Notes: generated from the letters alone by a model not told the origin. A DNA stretch of 51,196 nucleotides from Catellatospora paridis (GCF_009720365.1 NZ_ML769327.1:1-51196); one strand, 5' to 3'; shown: positions 1-9,001, counted from the stretch's first letter. Numbers and translations are program-made.

Positions 1-995
1 CGGCCCGGCTGCGCGGCGCGGGCAGCGCGGCGGCCCGCGAGGCCGGCCGGGCGTCGCTGACCGGCGCGCTGCGGCTGGGCCTGCGTGCCGGGGACCTCGG
101 CTTGATCGCCGCGGCAGCGCTGGGGCTGGGTCCGCGTCCGAGCGCGGGTTCGCTGGCGAACGCCGCAGCGCACGGACCGGGCCAGGGTTCGCGTTCAGGC
201 GCGTCGGGAACAGGGCCGCACGCGAGTGCCGGCATGCACACCATGCTGGTGCCGGTCGATCCGGTGCGGGTGGCCGCGCTGCGGGACGCCTGCGCGGCGC
301 TGCCCCCCGCCGGATTGCCGCCGGAGCAGCACTCGGTCGCGGCGCGGCTCATGGCGCGCCTGGCCGACGAGCTGGGGCAGGCGGAACTGGCCGAGCGGGC
401 GCTGGACCTGGCCCGCGCCGGTGGCGACCCGCGGGCCGTGGCGGAGGCGCTGCTGGCTGCGGGCGGTCGGCTGGACCAGGTGGTACGCGAGGCCGCCGCG
501 CTGGGCGACGCCGAGCTGCAGGCGCGGGCGTACGACCTGGCGGCGGCCGACGCGGTGTGGCGGGGCGAGAAGAGCCGTGCCATGGCGCTGCTCGCCCAGA
601 CGGCGGCGCTGGGGGAGGGGCGTCCCACGGCACTGGTGCGCTGGTACGCGCTGCGGGCCGCAGCCGAGCTGGCCGCCCTGCGCGGCCGCCCCGATCCGGC
701 GGCGGCCGACCGGGCGCTGGCCGCCGGGCAGCTCGTCGATCCGGCCGCGGCGGAGGCCGCCGATCGGGCGCTGCGGGGCTGGTCGGGCCCGGACGCCGGG
801 TCGGGCGGGCTGACCACGCGGGAGCGGGAGGTGCTGGCGTGGGCACTGCGCGGAGCGCCTGCGAAGGAGATCGCGAGCGCGTTGGTCCTCGGGGAGCGGA
901 CCGTGGAGACCCACCTGGCGAGCATCTACCGCAAGCTCGGCGTGCGGACCCGGCTGGAGCTGATCAGAAAGCTGGGAGACGGTAGCTCACCGTAG
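1..995 (+). CDS. LuxR-family transcriptional regulator, C-terminal part (5' truncated by the window edge)
   Basis: The reading frame is open from base 3 to the stop at 993-995, so the start lies outside the window. The last ~60 residues form a LuxR/GerE helix-turn-helix: TTREREVLAWALRG, then KEIASALVLGERTVETHLAS and IYRKLGVRTRLELI. The visible upstream ~270 residues are Ala/Leu/Arg-rich and helical with no conserved enzyme motif, like the tetratricopeptide-type middle of large ATP-binding LuxR (LAL/MalT-like) regulators. Whether an AAA ATPase domain precedes it cannot be seen. It converges with gpmA and two hairpins lie downstream. Regulator identity is firm from the HTH; the regulated pathway is unknown. 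Confidence 0.85.
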   Translation, partial: ARLRGAGSAAAREAGRASLTGALRLGLRAGDLGLIAAAALGLGPRPSAGSLANAAAHGPGQGSRSGASGTGPHASAGMHTMLVPVDPVRVAALRDACAALPPAGLPPEQHSVAARLMARLADELGQAELAERALDLARAGGDPRAVAEALLAAGGRLDQVVREAAALGDAELQARAYDLAAADAVWRGEKSRAMALLAQTAALGEGRPTALVRWYALRAAAELAALRGRPDPAAADRALAAGQLVDPAAAEAADRALRGWSGPDAGSGGLTTREREVLAWALRGAPAKEIASALVLGERTVETHLASIYRKLGVRTRLELIRKLGDGSSP

Positions 996-1204
996 AGGTT
1001 GCCGTTACGAAGTGTTACGAATGAGATTCGCAAATGACTGGACGGCCACTTGACCAGCGGCGTAGCGTCTCTTTCAAGCGCATCGCTCGATGAAACCCGG
1101 GGGATGGCCCAGCCGATCATTTATCGGTTGTGGCGCCGAGCGGATGCGCCGGGGGATGGGTGGCACCACGCCGTTGGGGGACGGCCGCCACCTGAGACCG
1201 GTCG

Positions 1205-1245
1205 GCCGGCCGGCGACGCTAACGGGGGTGAGCGTCGCCGCCGGC
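1205..1245 (+). terminator. Hairpin downstream of the LuxR-type gene
   Basis: Arms at 1205-1220 and 1231-1245 pair over about 15 bp with one bulged base around a 10-base loop. No T-tract follows, which is common for actinobacterial terminators. It lies 210 bases after the LuxR stop. Confidence 0.45.
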
Positions 1246-1289
1246 CACCGGCATGTCCAGCCCACCACCGGCCCCCGCACCCACCTGGC

Positions 1290-1350
1290 GCAACTCTTAA
1301 AGACTCGCGCCTTCAGGTGTGTCCCGAAAGCGCGAGTCTTTAAGAGTTGC
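1290..1350. terminator. Perfect 21-bp inverted repeat, probable bidirectional terminator
   Basis: Positions 1290-1310 and 1330-1350 are exact reverse complements around a 19-base loop. The stem holds an AT-rich core (CTCTTAAAGA), unusual in this GC-rich DNA, giving T-rich stretches on both strands. It starts 20 bases beyond the gpmA stop, so it most likely ends gpmA transcription and may also stop reading from the other side. It could instead be a dispersed repeat or a protein-binding palindrome. Confidence 0.55.
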
Positions 1351-1370
1351 CGCAGGGTGGGTGGGGCAGG

Positions 1371-2117
1371 TCAGCGGCCCTGGTTGGCGACGGCGGCGGC
1401 GGCTTCGGCGGCCGCGGCGGGGTCGAGGTAGGTGCCGCCCTTGACGGTGGGGCGCAGGTTCTCGTCCAGGTCGTAGCGCAGGGGGATGCCGGTCGGGATG
1501 TTGAGGGCGGCGATCGCCTCGTCGGAGATGCCGTCCAGGTGCTTGACCAGGGCGCGCAGCGAGTTGCCGTGGGCGACCACGAGCACCGTGCGGCCCGCGC
1601 GCAGGTCCGGGATGATCGCGTCGTACCAGTACGGCAGCATCCGGCCCACGACGTCCTTGAGGCACTCCGTACGCGGCTTCAGCTCGTCCGGCAGCAGCGC
1701 GTAGCGGGCGTCGCCCACCTGCGAGAACTCGTCGTCGTCGGCGATCGGCGGGGGCGGGGTGTCGTACGAGCGGCGCCAGAGCATGAACTGCTCCTCGCCG
1801 TACGTGTCGAGGGTCTGCTTCTTGTCCTTGCCCTGCAGCGCGCCGTAGTGGCGCTCGTTGAGCCGCCAGCTGCGCGACACCGGGATCCAGGACCGGTCCG
1901 CCGTGTTGAGCGCGATCTCGCTGGTGCGGATGGCGCGCCGCAGCACGCTGGTGTGCACCACGTCGGGCAGCAGTCCGTGTTCCTTGAGCAGCTCGCCGCC
2001 GCGGCGCGCCTCGGCCTCGCCCTGGGCGTTCAGGTCCACGTCGACCCAGCCGGTGAAGAGGTTCTTGGCGTTCCATTCGCTGTAGCCGTGCCGCAGCAGC
2101 ACCAGTGTTCCAACCAT
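1371..2117 (-). CDS. gpmA: 2,3-bisphosphoglycerate-dependent phosphoglycerate mutase
   Basis: Interconverts 3- and 2-phosphoglycerate in glycolysis and gluconeogenesis. The N-terminus carries the phosphohistidine motif [10 protein letters not shown] (His10), followed by the family signatures [22 protein letters not shown] and the second active-site histidine in [11 protein letters not shown]. At 248 residues it has full length. An ATG at 2126 would add three residues, but the GAGAGG ribosome site lies one base from that ATG and nine bases from the ATG at 2117, so I prefer 2117. It is the counterpart of M. tuberculosis gpm1, which also lies close to senX3-regX3; here MFS and ngc genes intervene. 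Confidence 0.95.
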   Translation of the reverse strand: MVGTLVLLRHGYSEWNAKNLFTGWVDVDLNAQGEAEARRGGELLKEHGLLPDVVHTSVLRRAIRTSEIALNTADRSWIPVSRSWRLNERHYGALQGKDKKQTLDTYGEEQFMLWRRSYDTPPPPIADDDEFSQVGDARYALLPDELKPRTECLKDVVGRMLPYWYDAIIPDLRAGRTVLVVAHGNSLRALVKHLDGISDEAIAALNIPTGIPLRYDLDENLRPTVKGGTYLDPAAAAEAAAAVANQGR

Positions 2118-2137
2118 GACTGACATCCTCTCTGATC

Positions 2138-2170
2138 GCCGTCAAGGGCCTGTGAGCAGCCCCTGACGGC
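2138..2170 (-). other. Hairpin in the gpmA 5' leader
   Basis: Arms GCCGTCAGGGG and CCCTTGACGGC (minus strand) pair around an 11-base loop just upstream of the gpmA ribosome-binding site. It could affect initiation or mRNA stability. I do not recognise it as a known riboswitch. Confidence 0.3.
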
Positions 2171-2318
2171 GAACGGCTGCGCAGCGAAGCGGAGCGGCCG
2201 CCGAGGCGTATGTGCAGCACAGTGACGACCACCACGTGAAATCCCGGGTGACTTTCGTCGTATCCGCGGCCTAGGTTGTAAGGCACCAGATGGATTGCGA
2301 GCATTACAGGGGTGCGTG

Positions 2319-3608
2319 TTGCGGGGCTGGTTGGCGCAGACGGCGGGCGGACTGCCGAAGATCTTCTGGTACCTGTGGACCGGCACCTTGATCAACCGGA
2401 CCGGCGCGTTCGTGATGCTGTACCTCGAGATCCACATGGTGGTCGAGTACGGCTTCTCGCCGACCTTCGCCGGTCTCGTGCTCGGGTTGTTCGGCGGCGG
2501 CATGGCGCTGGGCTCGCTGGCCGGCGGGGTGCTGGCCGACCGCTGGGGCCGCCGGTCCTCGCTGCTGCTGTCCAACGTCGCGCTCGCGGCGACGGCCGTG
2601 GTGCTCGGCTTCGTGTTCCAGCCGGTCGCGGTCGCGCTGCTGGCCGCGGTGTACGGCTTCTGGAACGGACTGGGCCGCCCCGCCTTCTCCGCGACCATGG
2701 TCGACGTGCTCGGCCCGAGCATGCGCATGCGCGGCATGAACCTCAACTACTGGGCCATCAACCTGGGCTTCTCGTGCGCCGCGGTGCTGGCCGGCGTGCT
2801 GGCGCGCACCCCGCACCTGACCGTGTTCCTGCTCAACGCGGCAGCGCAGCTGACCATGGCGGCGATCGTGTTCTGGCGGGTTCCGGAGACCCAGCCGATC
2901 AGGGGCGTCCTACCCGGCACGGCGGGCTCCGCCGCTCCGGCGCGGTCCGCGACCGTCCGCGTGCCGGTCGAGGGCAGCATCGCCACGGTGCTGCGCGACC
3001 GGGTCTTCATGACCTTCGTGCTGCTCAACCTCGGTCTGTGGATCATCATCGAGTCCTGCAAGCTGATCCCGATCGCGATGCACCAGCGGGGCATGGACGC
3101 GGCCGACTACGGCACGGTCATCGCCGTCAACGGCATCATGATCGTCGCCTTCCAGCTGTTCGTGCCCAAGCTGCTGGCGGGCCGCAACCGCAGCCGGGTG
3201 CTGGCGCTGGCGGCGCTGCTCGTCGGCTTCGGCATGGGCGCGACCGCGATCGCCGGCACGGTGCCCATGCTGATGCTGACCGTCGTGGTGTGGACCGCGG
3301 GCGAGATGCTGAACGCGCCGGTCAACGGCACGCTGATCGCCGACCTGTCCCAGCCCGCGATGCGGGGGCGCTACCAGGGTGTCGCCTCGATGGGGTTCAC
3401 CGCCGCCAACTTCGTCGCCCCGGTGGCCGGCGGCGCGATGCTCCAGTACGCCCCGCCCGCCACGTTGTGGCTGGTGCTGGCCGCGCTCGGCGTCGTCGTC
3501 GCGGTCGGCCAGCTGCTCAGCGGCCCGGTCCGCGAGCGCCGTGCCCGCGCCATGGCCGAGCCCAAGCCGGTCGTGGAAGGAGCGGACCTTGCCCCCGTCG
3601 CGGCTTGA
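2319..3608 (+). CDS. MFS transporter, first of three tandem paralogues
   Basis: Proton-driven efflux-type major facilitator with about 12 membrane segments. Motif A between TM2 and TM3 reads GGVLADRWGRR, and a TM10/TM11 signature reads MRGRYQGVASMG. The N-terminus (GWLAQTAGGLPKIFWYLWTG) aligns closely with the next two genes, showing shared ancestry. The frame opens at a TTG at 2295, but an AGGGG site at 2309-2313 sits six bases before the TTG at 2319, and that start matches the N-terminus of the third paralogue, so I chose it (429 residues). Its end overlaps the next gene by 20 bases if that gene starts at its TTG. Substrate unknown; drug or metabolite export is an inference from the family. 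Confidence 0.85.
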   Translation: MRGWLAQTAGGLPKIFWYLWTGTLINRTGAFVMLYLEIHMVVEYGFSPTFAGLVLGLFGGGMALGSLAGGVLADRWGRRSSLLLSNVALAATAVVLGFVFQPVAVALLAAVYGFWNGLGRPAFSATMVDVLGPSMRMRGMNLNYWAINLGFSCAAVLAGVLARTPHLTVFLLNAAAQLTMAAIVFWRVPETQPIRGVLPGTAGSAAPARSATVRVPVEGSIATVLRDRVFMTFVLLNLGLWIIIESCKLIPIAMHQRGMDAADYGTVIAVNGIMIVAFQLFVPKLLAGRNRSRVLALAALLVGFGMGATAIAGTVPMLMLTVVVWTAGEMLNAPVNGTLIADLSQPAMRGRYQGVASMGFTAANFVAPVAGGAMLQYAPPATLWLVLAALGVVVAVGQLLSGPVRERRARAMAEPKPVVEGADLAPVAA

Positions 3609-4929
3609 GACATCCCGCCCGGCCACCGATTCGGCCGGCGCGGTCCTGGTGGCGGCCGGCTCAGCCGGGCCTGCGGCGGACGGCCCCGGCTCGGCCGGAC
3701 CCGGGCCGGGCGGCGTGCGGCGCTGGTTCGCGGAGACGACCGGCGGGCTGCCCGCGACGTACTGGTACCTGTGGACCGGTTCGCTGATCAACCGGGCCGG
3801 CGGCTTCGTCATCGTCTACCTGACCATCTACCTGACCACGGTGCAGGGCTTCTCGCCGTCCCGGTCCGGGCTGGTGCTCGGCCTGTGGGCGGCGGGCGGC
3901 GCGATCGGCACCCTGGCCGGCGGCGTGGCCGCGGACCGGATCGGGCGCCGGATCACCCTGCTCGTCGCGCACCTGGGCGGCGTGCTGCTGCTGGTGGCGT
4001 TGGCCTTCGCCCAGGGCTTCTGGGTGATCGCGCCGCTGACCTTCCTATTCGGCCTGGTCGGCGAGGCGTCGCGCCCCGCGTTCCAGGCGCTGATGGTCGA
4101 CGTGGTGCCCGCGAAGGACCGGCTGCGCGCGTTCACGCTCAACTACTGGGCCGTCAACGTGGGCTTCGCCGTGGCCGCCACGCTGGCCGGGCTGGCCGCC
4201 GCGGCCGACCCGAAGCTGATCTTCCTGGTGAACGCGGGGACGGCGCTCGCGCCGTTCCTGTTCATCCTGCTCAAGGTGCGCGAGCCGCACCGGGAGCGGC
4301 CCGCCGTCGCGCCGCATGCGCCGGTCGAGCGGGCGGGCATCGGCACGGTGCTGCGCGACCGGGTCTTCCTCGGCTTCGTCGCGGTGAACCTGCTGATCTC
4401 GTTCGTCTTCATGCAGCACCTGTCCACGCTGCCCATCGCGATGACCGGCGACGGCATCCCGGCGCAGCAGTACGGCCTGGTCATCGCGCTCAACGGGGTG
4501 CTCATCGTGGCCGGGCAGCTGTTCATCCCCAAACTGATCAAGTCGTACGACCGCTCGCGCGTGCTCGCGGTGGCGGCAGTGATCATCGGGCTCGGCTTCG
4601 GGTTGACCGCGTTCGCCGACTCGGTCGCGTTCTACGCGCTGACCGTGCTGGTCTGGACGGTCGGCGAGATGCTGAACTCGCCGTCCAACTCGACGCTGAC
4701 CGCGGCGCTGTCCCCGGCCGCCCTGCGCGGTCGTTACCAGGGGGTGATGTCGCTGTCTTGGTCGGTGGCCGGGTTCGCCGCGCCGGTGCTGGGCGGATAC
4801 GTGCAGCAGCACCTCGGGGACGAGGCGCTGTGGCTGGGCTGCGGCGTGATCGCTATCGTCGCCGCGGCCGGTCAGCTCTGGTCGGGCCCGGCCCGCGAGC
4901 GCCGGGCCGAAGCACTACAGGCGGTGTGA
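3589..4929 (+). CDS. MFS transporter, second of three tandem paralogues
   Basis: About 12 membrane segments with motif A GGVAADRIGRR and LRGRYQGVMSLS late in the protein, matching its neighbours. A GGAAGGAG site at 3575-3582 lies six bases before the TTG at 3589, giving 446 residues with a disordered Ala/Gly/Pro-rich N-terminus of about 42 residues. A GTG at 3715 would match the N-termini of the two paralogues exactly (RRWFAETTGGLP) but has no ribosome site. It overlaps the first transporter and is followed eight bases later by the third, so the three are probably one operon. Substrate unknown. Confidence 0.83.
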   Translation: MPPSRLETSRPATDSAGAVLVAAGSAGPAADGPGSAGPGPGGVRRWFAETTGGLPATYWYLWTGSLINRAGGFVIVYLTIYLTTVQGFSPSRSGLVLGLWAAGGAIGTLAGGVAADRIGRRITLLVAHLGGVLLLVALAFAQGFWVIAPLTFLFGLVGEASRPAFQALMVDVVPAKDRLRAFTLNYWAVNVGFAVAATLAGLAAAADPKLIFLVNAGTALAPFLFILLKVREPHRERPAVAPHAPVERAGIGTVLRDRVFLGFVAVNLLISFVFMQHLSTLPIAMTGDGIPAQQYGLVIALNGVLIVAGQLFIPKLIKSYDRSRVLAVAAVIIGLGFGLTAFADSVAFYALTVLVWTVGEMLNSPSNSTLTAALSPAALRGRYQGVMSLSWSVAGFAAPVLGGYVQQHLGDEALWLGCGVIAIVAAAGQLWSGPARERRAEALQAV

Positions 4930-4937
4930 GGACAGGT

Positions 4938-6185
4938 ATGCGGTTCGTTCGGGAGTCGGTGGCCGGGCTGCCGCGTACCTTCTGGATGCTCTTCTCGGCG
5001 ATGCTGGTGAACCGGGTGGGCGCGTTCGGCATGCTGCTGCTGCCGATCTACCTGACCACGGCGCGCGGCGCTTCGGTCGCCGTCGCCGGCCTCGTGGTCG
5101 GCGCGTACGGGGCCGGTGGCGCGGGCGGCACGCTGCTCGGCGGGGTGCTGGCCGACCGCTGGGGGCGTAAGGCGACCTACCTCGCGGGCACCTCCACGGC
5201 GGCGGTGCTGATGGTCGGGCTCGGCCTGGCCCGGCCGATCTGGCTCATCGCGGTGCTGGCCGCCGCCGTCGGGCTGGCGCACTCGCTGCCCGGCCCGGCC
5301 ACCGTCGCCGCGATCGTCGACGTGCTGCCCGAGGCCGACCGCTCCCGCGCCTTCAACCTGCAGTTCTGGGCGTTCAACATGGGCGGCGCGATCGCCGCCG
5401 CGCTGGCGGGCGTGATCGCCGAGTTCAGCTTCCTCGCCCTGTTCCTCATCGACGCGGGTATGACGGCGGTGACCGCGGTGCTGGTCTGGCGGCTCGTGCC
5501 GGAGACCCTGCAGCGCCGCCGACCCGCGGCGGCGGCGGTGCCCGGTGAGCGGGGCGGGCTGCCCGTCGTGCTGCGGGACCGGGTGTTCCTGACCTTCGTC
5601 GGGCTTACCTTCGTGCTGGCCCTGCTCACCGTGCAGGGGCAGTCGATCCTGCAGTTGGCGATGGAGGGAGACGGGCTGCGCCCGTCGGCGTACGGCCTGG
5701 TCGTCTCGCTGGGCGGGGCGATGATCGTGGTGGGGCAGCTGTTCGTGCCCCGGCTGATCGGCGCGCGCCGCCACGCGGTCGTGCTGGCGGCGGCGTTCAC
5801 GCTGCTCGCGCTCGGCTACAGCACGGTGTTCCTGGCCGACCGGCTCTGGGTGTACGTGGCCGCCGCGTCGGTGTGGACGGTGGGCCAGATGCTGGCCGCG
5901 CCGCCGAACGCCTCGATCATCGCCGAGCTCGCCCCGACCGCGCTGCGCGGCCGCTACCAGGGTGTCTTCTTCCTGGTGTTCCCGGCGGCCGGTTTCGTCG
6001 CACCGTCGGTGGGCGGCTGGAGCCTGCAGCACCTCGGCCCGTGGCACTGGATCGCGTGCGGCGCGCTGGGCCTGCTGGGCGCGGCGGGTCACCTGTGGAC
6101 GGCCCGCCGGCGCGAGGCGCGCGCGGCATCGATCCGCGACGCGGAAATCACCCCACAAGCGACGGTCGAGCCCGCTTTCGCCTGA
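4938..6185 (+). CDS. MFS transporter, third of three tandem paralogues
   Basis: 415 residues, about 12 membrane segments. Motif A is GGVLADRWGRK and the TM10/11 signature LRGRYQGVFFLV, both shared with the two upstream genes; the N-terminus RESVAGLPRTFWMLFSAMLV is again paralogous. The ATG at 4938 is preceded by a GAGG-type site that begins in the stop codon region of the previous gene, eight bases away. Short tandem divergence within one family suggests substrates differ between the three copies, but nothing here identifies them. Confidence 0.85.
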   Translation: MRFVRESVAGLPRTFWMLFSAMLVNRVGAFGMLLLPIYLTTARGASVAVAGLVVGAYGAGGAGGTLLGGVLADRWGRKATYLAGTSTAAVLMVGLGLARPIWLIAVLAAAVGLAHSLPGPATVAAIVDVLPEADRSRAFNLQFWAFNMGGAIAAALAGVIAEFSFLALFLIDAGMTAVTAVLVWRLVPETLQRRRPAAAAVPGERGGLPVVLRDRVFLTFVGLTFVLALLTVQGQSILQLAMEGDGLRPSAYGLVVSLGGAMIVVGQLFVPRLIGARRHAVVLAAAFTLLALGYSTVFLADRLWVYVAAASVWTVGQMLAAPPNASIIAELAPTALRGRYQGVFFLVFPAAGFVAPSVGGWSLQHLGPWHWIACGALGLLGAAGHLWTARRREARAASIRDAEITPQATVEPAFA

Positions 6186-6330
6186 TCCGCAAGGGATCGC
6201 GGCGCATCACTGGAGTGAGCCGCTGCGCTGTGATAACCGGGTGACATCGACTCCACCGAATGGCCGATGAGTGGCTCATCCCATCGAAGGATGTCGCAAA
6301 GTAACGGTTTGAAAACGGCCGACGTGACTG

Positions 6331-6362
6331 TTGACACAGCGCCAAATTAAGTAAGAATTCTT
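6331..6362 (+). promoter_or_regulatory. Probable promoter with overlapping palindrome upstream of the RpiR-type gene
   Basis: A perfect TTGACA at 6331-6336 is followed after 16 bases by AAGAAT (6353-6358) as a -10 candidate. The palindrome AAGAATTCTT at 6353-6362 overlaps that -10, a natural place for autorepression by the RpiR protein encoded 44 bases downstream. Operator role is inferred. Confidence 0.45.
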
Positions 6363-6405
6363 TCCACATACAGTTAACACTCCTTCCTAAAAGAGGTTGA
6401 CGAAC

Positions 6406-7308
6406 GTGGAACGAGGCGCGTACTCGACGGCAGGCACGGACAGCGTGCTCGCCCGTTTGCGTGCCAAGCTCCCGGAGTTCACGGGCGCCCTGCGGCGCGT
6501 CGCGGAGCAGGTGCTGACCGACCCGGCCGGTGCCGCGCGGGCGACCATCGTGGAGCTCGCCGAGCGTTCGCACACCTCGCCCGCCACCATCACCCGGTTC
6601 TGCCGGGCGGTCGGCTTCGAGGGATACGCCGACCTCCGGCTCGCCATCGCCGGCGAGACCGGTCGCGCCGCCCGCTCCGCGGGCTGGCTAGTCGACATCG
6701 GCCGCGAGATCGAGCCCGGCGACCCGCTGGAGCGCGTGCTCGGCCAGATCATGGCCGCCGACACCCGGGCCATGCAGGACACCGCCGCGATGACCGACCT
6801 GGTCGAGGTCGAGCGAGCAGCCGAGGCCATCGCCGCGGCCGAGCGCGTCGACATCTACGGGGCCTCCGGCTCGGCGCTGGTCGGTGCGGAGATGCAGTTC
6901 TCGCTGCACCGCATCGGCATCGCCGCCTGGTCCTGGCCCGACGTGCACAACGGACTGGCCAGCGCCGCGCTGCTCAGCGCCGGCGACGTCGCGCTGGGCA
7001 TCTCGCACTCCGGCCAGACCCGGGAGACCATCGAGATGGTCGCCGAGGCCGGCAGCCGCGGCGCGATCACGGTCGCGCTCACCAGCTTCCCGCGCTCGCC
7101 GCTGGCCGACGTCGCCGACGTCGTGCTGACCACGGCGACGCAGGCCACCACGTTCCGGCCGGACTCGCTCTCGGCCCGCCACCCGCAGCTGGTCGTGCTC
7201 GACCTGCTGTACATCGCCGTCGCGCAGCGCACCCACGAGCGTGCGCACGCGGCGTTCCAGCGCACCGCCCAGGCGGTCGCCGGTCACCGCCTCCGGGAGG
7301 TGGTGTGA
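6406..7308 (+). CDS. RpiR/MurR-family regulator with SIS domain
   Basis: About 300 residues. The N-terminal HTH_6 domain contains VELAERSHTSPATITRFCRA (residues ~49-68), typical of RpiR proteins. Residues ~125-260 form a sugar-isomerase (SIS) fold with GASGSALVGAEMQF and ISHSGQTRETIEM, which in this family binds phosphosugars. The GTG at 6406 sits nine bases after AAGAGG; a TTG at 6397 is less likely. It lies directly upstream of ngcEFG in the same direction, so it probably controls amino-sugar uptake in response to GlcNAc-6-phosphate or a related phosphosugar. In Streptomyces the ngc genes are linked to a ROK-type regulator, so an RpiR protein here is a different arrangement. Confidence 0.88.
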   Translation: MERGAYSTAGTDSVLARLRAKLPEFTGALRRVAEQVLTDPAGAARATIVELAERSHTSPATITRFCRAVGFEGYADLRLAIAGETGRAARSAGWLVDIGREIEPGDPLERVLGQIMAADTRAMQDTAAMTDLVEVERAAEAIAAAERVDIYGASGSALVGAEMQFSLHRIGIAAWSWPDVHNGLASAALLSAGDVALGISHSGQTRETIEMVAEAGSRGAITVALTSFPRSPLADVADVVLTTATQATTFRPDSLSARHPQLVVLDLLYIAVAQRTHERAHAAFQRTAQAVAGHRLREVV

Positions 7309-7425
7309 GCGATGTCCACCCTCACGGCGGTTTTCACCCGCACGGCTTCGGGCCGTGCCACAGACTCCGGCGCATCTGTGCCGGTAGACGCGGCGACGTC
7401 AAGCGACGCACCGCTGCGGCATCTG

Positions 7426-7445
7426 GTCACGCCCCGCGGCGTGAC
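7426..7445 (+). promoter_or_regulatory. 8-bp perfect inverted repeat upstream of ngcE
   Basis: GTCACGCC-CCGC-GGCGTGAC lies 100 bases before the ngcE start in the 236-base gap after the regulator gene. It could be an operator for the RpiR protein or a small terminator. It does not match the DasR site pattern. Confidence 0.3.
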
Positions 7446-7544
7446 GTTTCCCGGCACCCCCGGGGAAGCGCAACACCAGATCGAAGTGCAGCGACGCGCC
7501 GGATGGGCCCGACGCGCCGCGATATCTCGTACGAGGAGATTGTC

Positions 7545-8966
7545 ATGACCGTAACCCCCGACAGCCCGTCGGAGCTGAACCGCCGCACCGTGTTGCGCCG
7601 GGCCGCTGCCGTCGGTCTGCTCGCCGCCCCCGCCATCAGCGCCCTGGCCGCGTGCGCCAGCGAGGACGGCGAGGGTGGCACCACCGGCGAGAAGACCGAG
7701 GCCAACCCGTTCGGCGTCGGTGACAAGCAGCCGCTGGAGGTCGCGTTCTTCAACGGCGGCTTCGGCGAGGACTACGCCAAGTTCGACGTGGCCGCCTACG
7801 AGGCCAAGTGGGCGGGCAGCAAGGTCGAGCTGAAGTTCTCGAAGACCATCCTGACCGACTACCAGCCGCGCTTCTACGGCGGCAACCCGCCGGACGTGCT
7901 GAACAACTCGTCGCCGGAGACCATCCCGGTGGGTCCGGTCGTGCAGGGCGGCCAGCTGGTCGACCTGACCGCGCTGCTGGACGCGCCGAGCTACGACGAC
8001 CCGAAGGTCAAGGTGCGCGACACCCTGGTCGCCGGCGTCGTGGAGGAGGGCACGTTCAACGGCAAGATGTACACGCTGAACTACGCCTACTCGATCTACG
8101 GCCACTGGTACGACGAGGCGCTGTTCCAGAAGGAGGGGTGGACCGTCCCGAAGACCTGGGAGGAGTTCTCCACCCTGGCCGAGGCTGCCAAGAAGAAGGG
8201 CATCGCCGCCTACACCTTCCAGGGCATCCACCCCTGGTACATCCACAACGTGATCACGGAGTGGATCTACAAGGTCGGCGGCAAGGAGGCGATCCTCAAG
8301 ATCGACAACCTCGAGCCCGACGCGTGGAAGCAGGACGCGGTCAAGGTCGCCGCCGAGCGCATCGCCGAGATGGCCAGCAAGGGCTGGATCCAGGCGGGCG
8401 CGTCCGGCCTGGACCACACCACCACCCAGCAGGCCGTCATCGACGGCAAGGCGCTGTTCATCTGGTGCGGTTCCTGGCTCGAGGGCGAGATGGCCAAGAC
8501 CCTGCCGGCAACGGTCAAGCTGGCCGTCGCGCCGCCGTGGGACCTGTCGTCGGCGGACAAGGCCAAGTACGGCACCGTGCACGCGGCCCCCGGTGAGGGC
8601 TTCATCGTCCCCACCAAGGCCAAGAACCCGGCCGGTGGCCAGGAGTTCCTGCGCATGATGCTGGGCAAGGAGCAGGCTCGCAAGTTCGCCGAGCTCACCA
8701 AGTCGCTGCCCGTGGTGAAGGGTGCGGCCGACGGCCTCACCATCTCCAGCGCCCTGTCGTCGGCCTCCAAGGTCGCCGCCGCGGCGCCGGAGGTCATCAA
8801 CTGGCGCTACGCCGGCTGGTACGTCCCGCTGCAGAACGCGGTCTTCGCGGCCGCGACCGAGCTGGCCGCCGGCAAGAGCACCCCGGCCGCGTTCCAGGCC
8901 GCCGTGCAGAAGGCCGCCGACGAGGTGGCGAAGGACGACAAGATCGTGAAGCAGAAGGCTTCCTGA
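7545..8966 (+). CDS. ngcE: N-acetylglucosamine/chitobiose ABC transporter substrate-binding lipoprotein
   Basis: Extracytoplasmic binding protein of 473 residues. The N-terminus has a twin-arginine-like NRRTVLRRAA followed by a hydrophobic stretch and a lipobox ALAAC (Cys37), so it is exported and lipid-anchored. The mature part resembles NgcE of Streptomyces as I recall it: NPFGV near the start, then QPRFYGGNPPDVLNNS and LTALLDAPSYDDP. The ATG at 7545 has GAGGAG six bases upstream. A strong hairpin separates it from ngcF. No ATPase gene is present, in keeping with Ngc systems that use the shared MsiK ATPase encoded elsewhere. Family is firm; exact sugar is inferred from family. Confidence 0.87.
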   Translation: MTVTPDSPSELNRRTVLRRAAAVGLLAAPAISALAACASEDGEGGTTGEKTEANPFGVGDKQPLEVAFFNGGFGEDYAKFDVAAYEAKWAGSKVELKFSKTILTDYQPRFYGGNPPDVLNNSSPETIPVGPVVQGGQLVDLTALLDAPSYDDPKVKVRDTLVAGVVEEGTFNGKMYTLNYAYSIYGHWYDEALFQKEGWTVPKTWEEFSTLAEAAKKKGIAAYTFQGIHPWYIHNVITEWIYKVGGKEAILKIDNLEPDAWKQDAVKVAAERIAEMASKGWIQAGASGLDHTTTQQAVIDGKALFIWCGSWLEGEMAKTLPATVKLAVAPPWDLSSADKAKYGTVHAAPGEGFIVPTKAKNPAGGQEFLRMMLGKEQARKFAELTKSLPVVKGAADGLTISSALSSASKVAAAAPEVINWRYAGWYVPLQNAVFAAATELAAGKSTPAAFQAAVQKAADEVAKDDKIVKQKAS

Positions 8967-8973
8967 TCGCAAC

Positions 8974-9001
8974 GGGCGGGGCCGGACCTCCGGCCCCGCC
9001 C
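8974..9001 (+). other. 12-bp perfect GC hairpin between ngcE and ngcF
   Basis: Arms 8974-8985 and 8990-9001 pair perfectly around the loop ACCT, beginning eight bases after the ngcE stop. There is no T-tract. Such hairpins between binding-protein and permease genes often stabilise the upstream mRNA or lower read-through, giving more binding protein than permease. Confidence 0.65.

Larger units (their letters stand above)
996..1370. other. Convergent intergenic region with two hairpins, no gene seen
   Basis: This 375-base gap lies between the LuxR-type gene and gpmA, which converge. It holds two strong inverted repeats (1205-1245 and 1290-1350, listed separately). Short open frames here lack start signals and conserved sequence, so I call no gene. 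Confidence 0.6.

Noticed and set aside
4872..6158. Minus-strand open frame opposite the third MFS gene, with similar shadows over many other genes
   Set aside because: Composition is Arg/Gly/His-rich with no conserved sequence, while the plus strand encodes an intact transporter.
7421..7450. DasR operator before ngcE
   Set aside because: The inverted repeat does not fit the DasR pattern ACTGGTCTAGACCACT in spacing or core.
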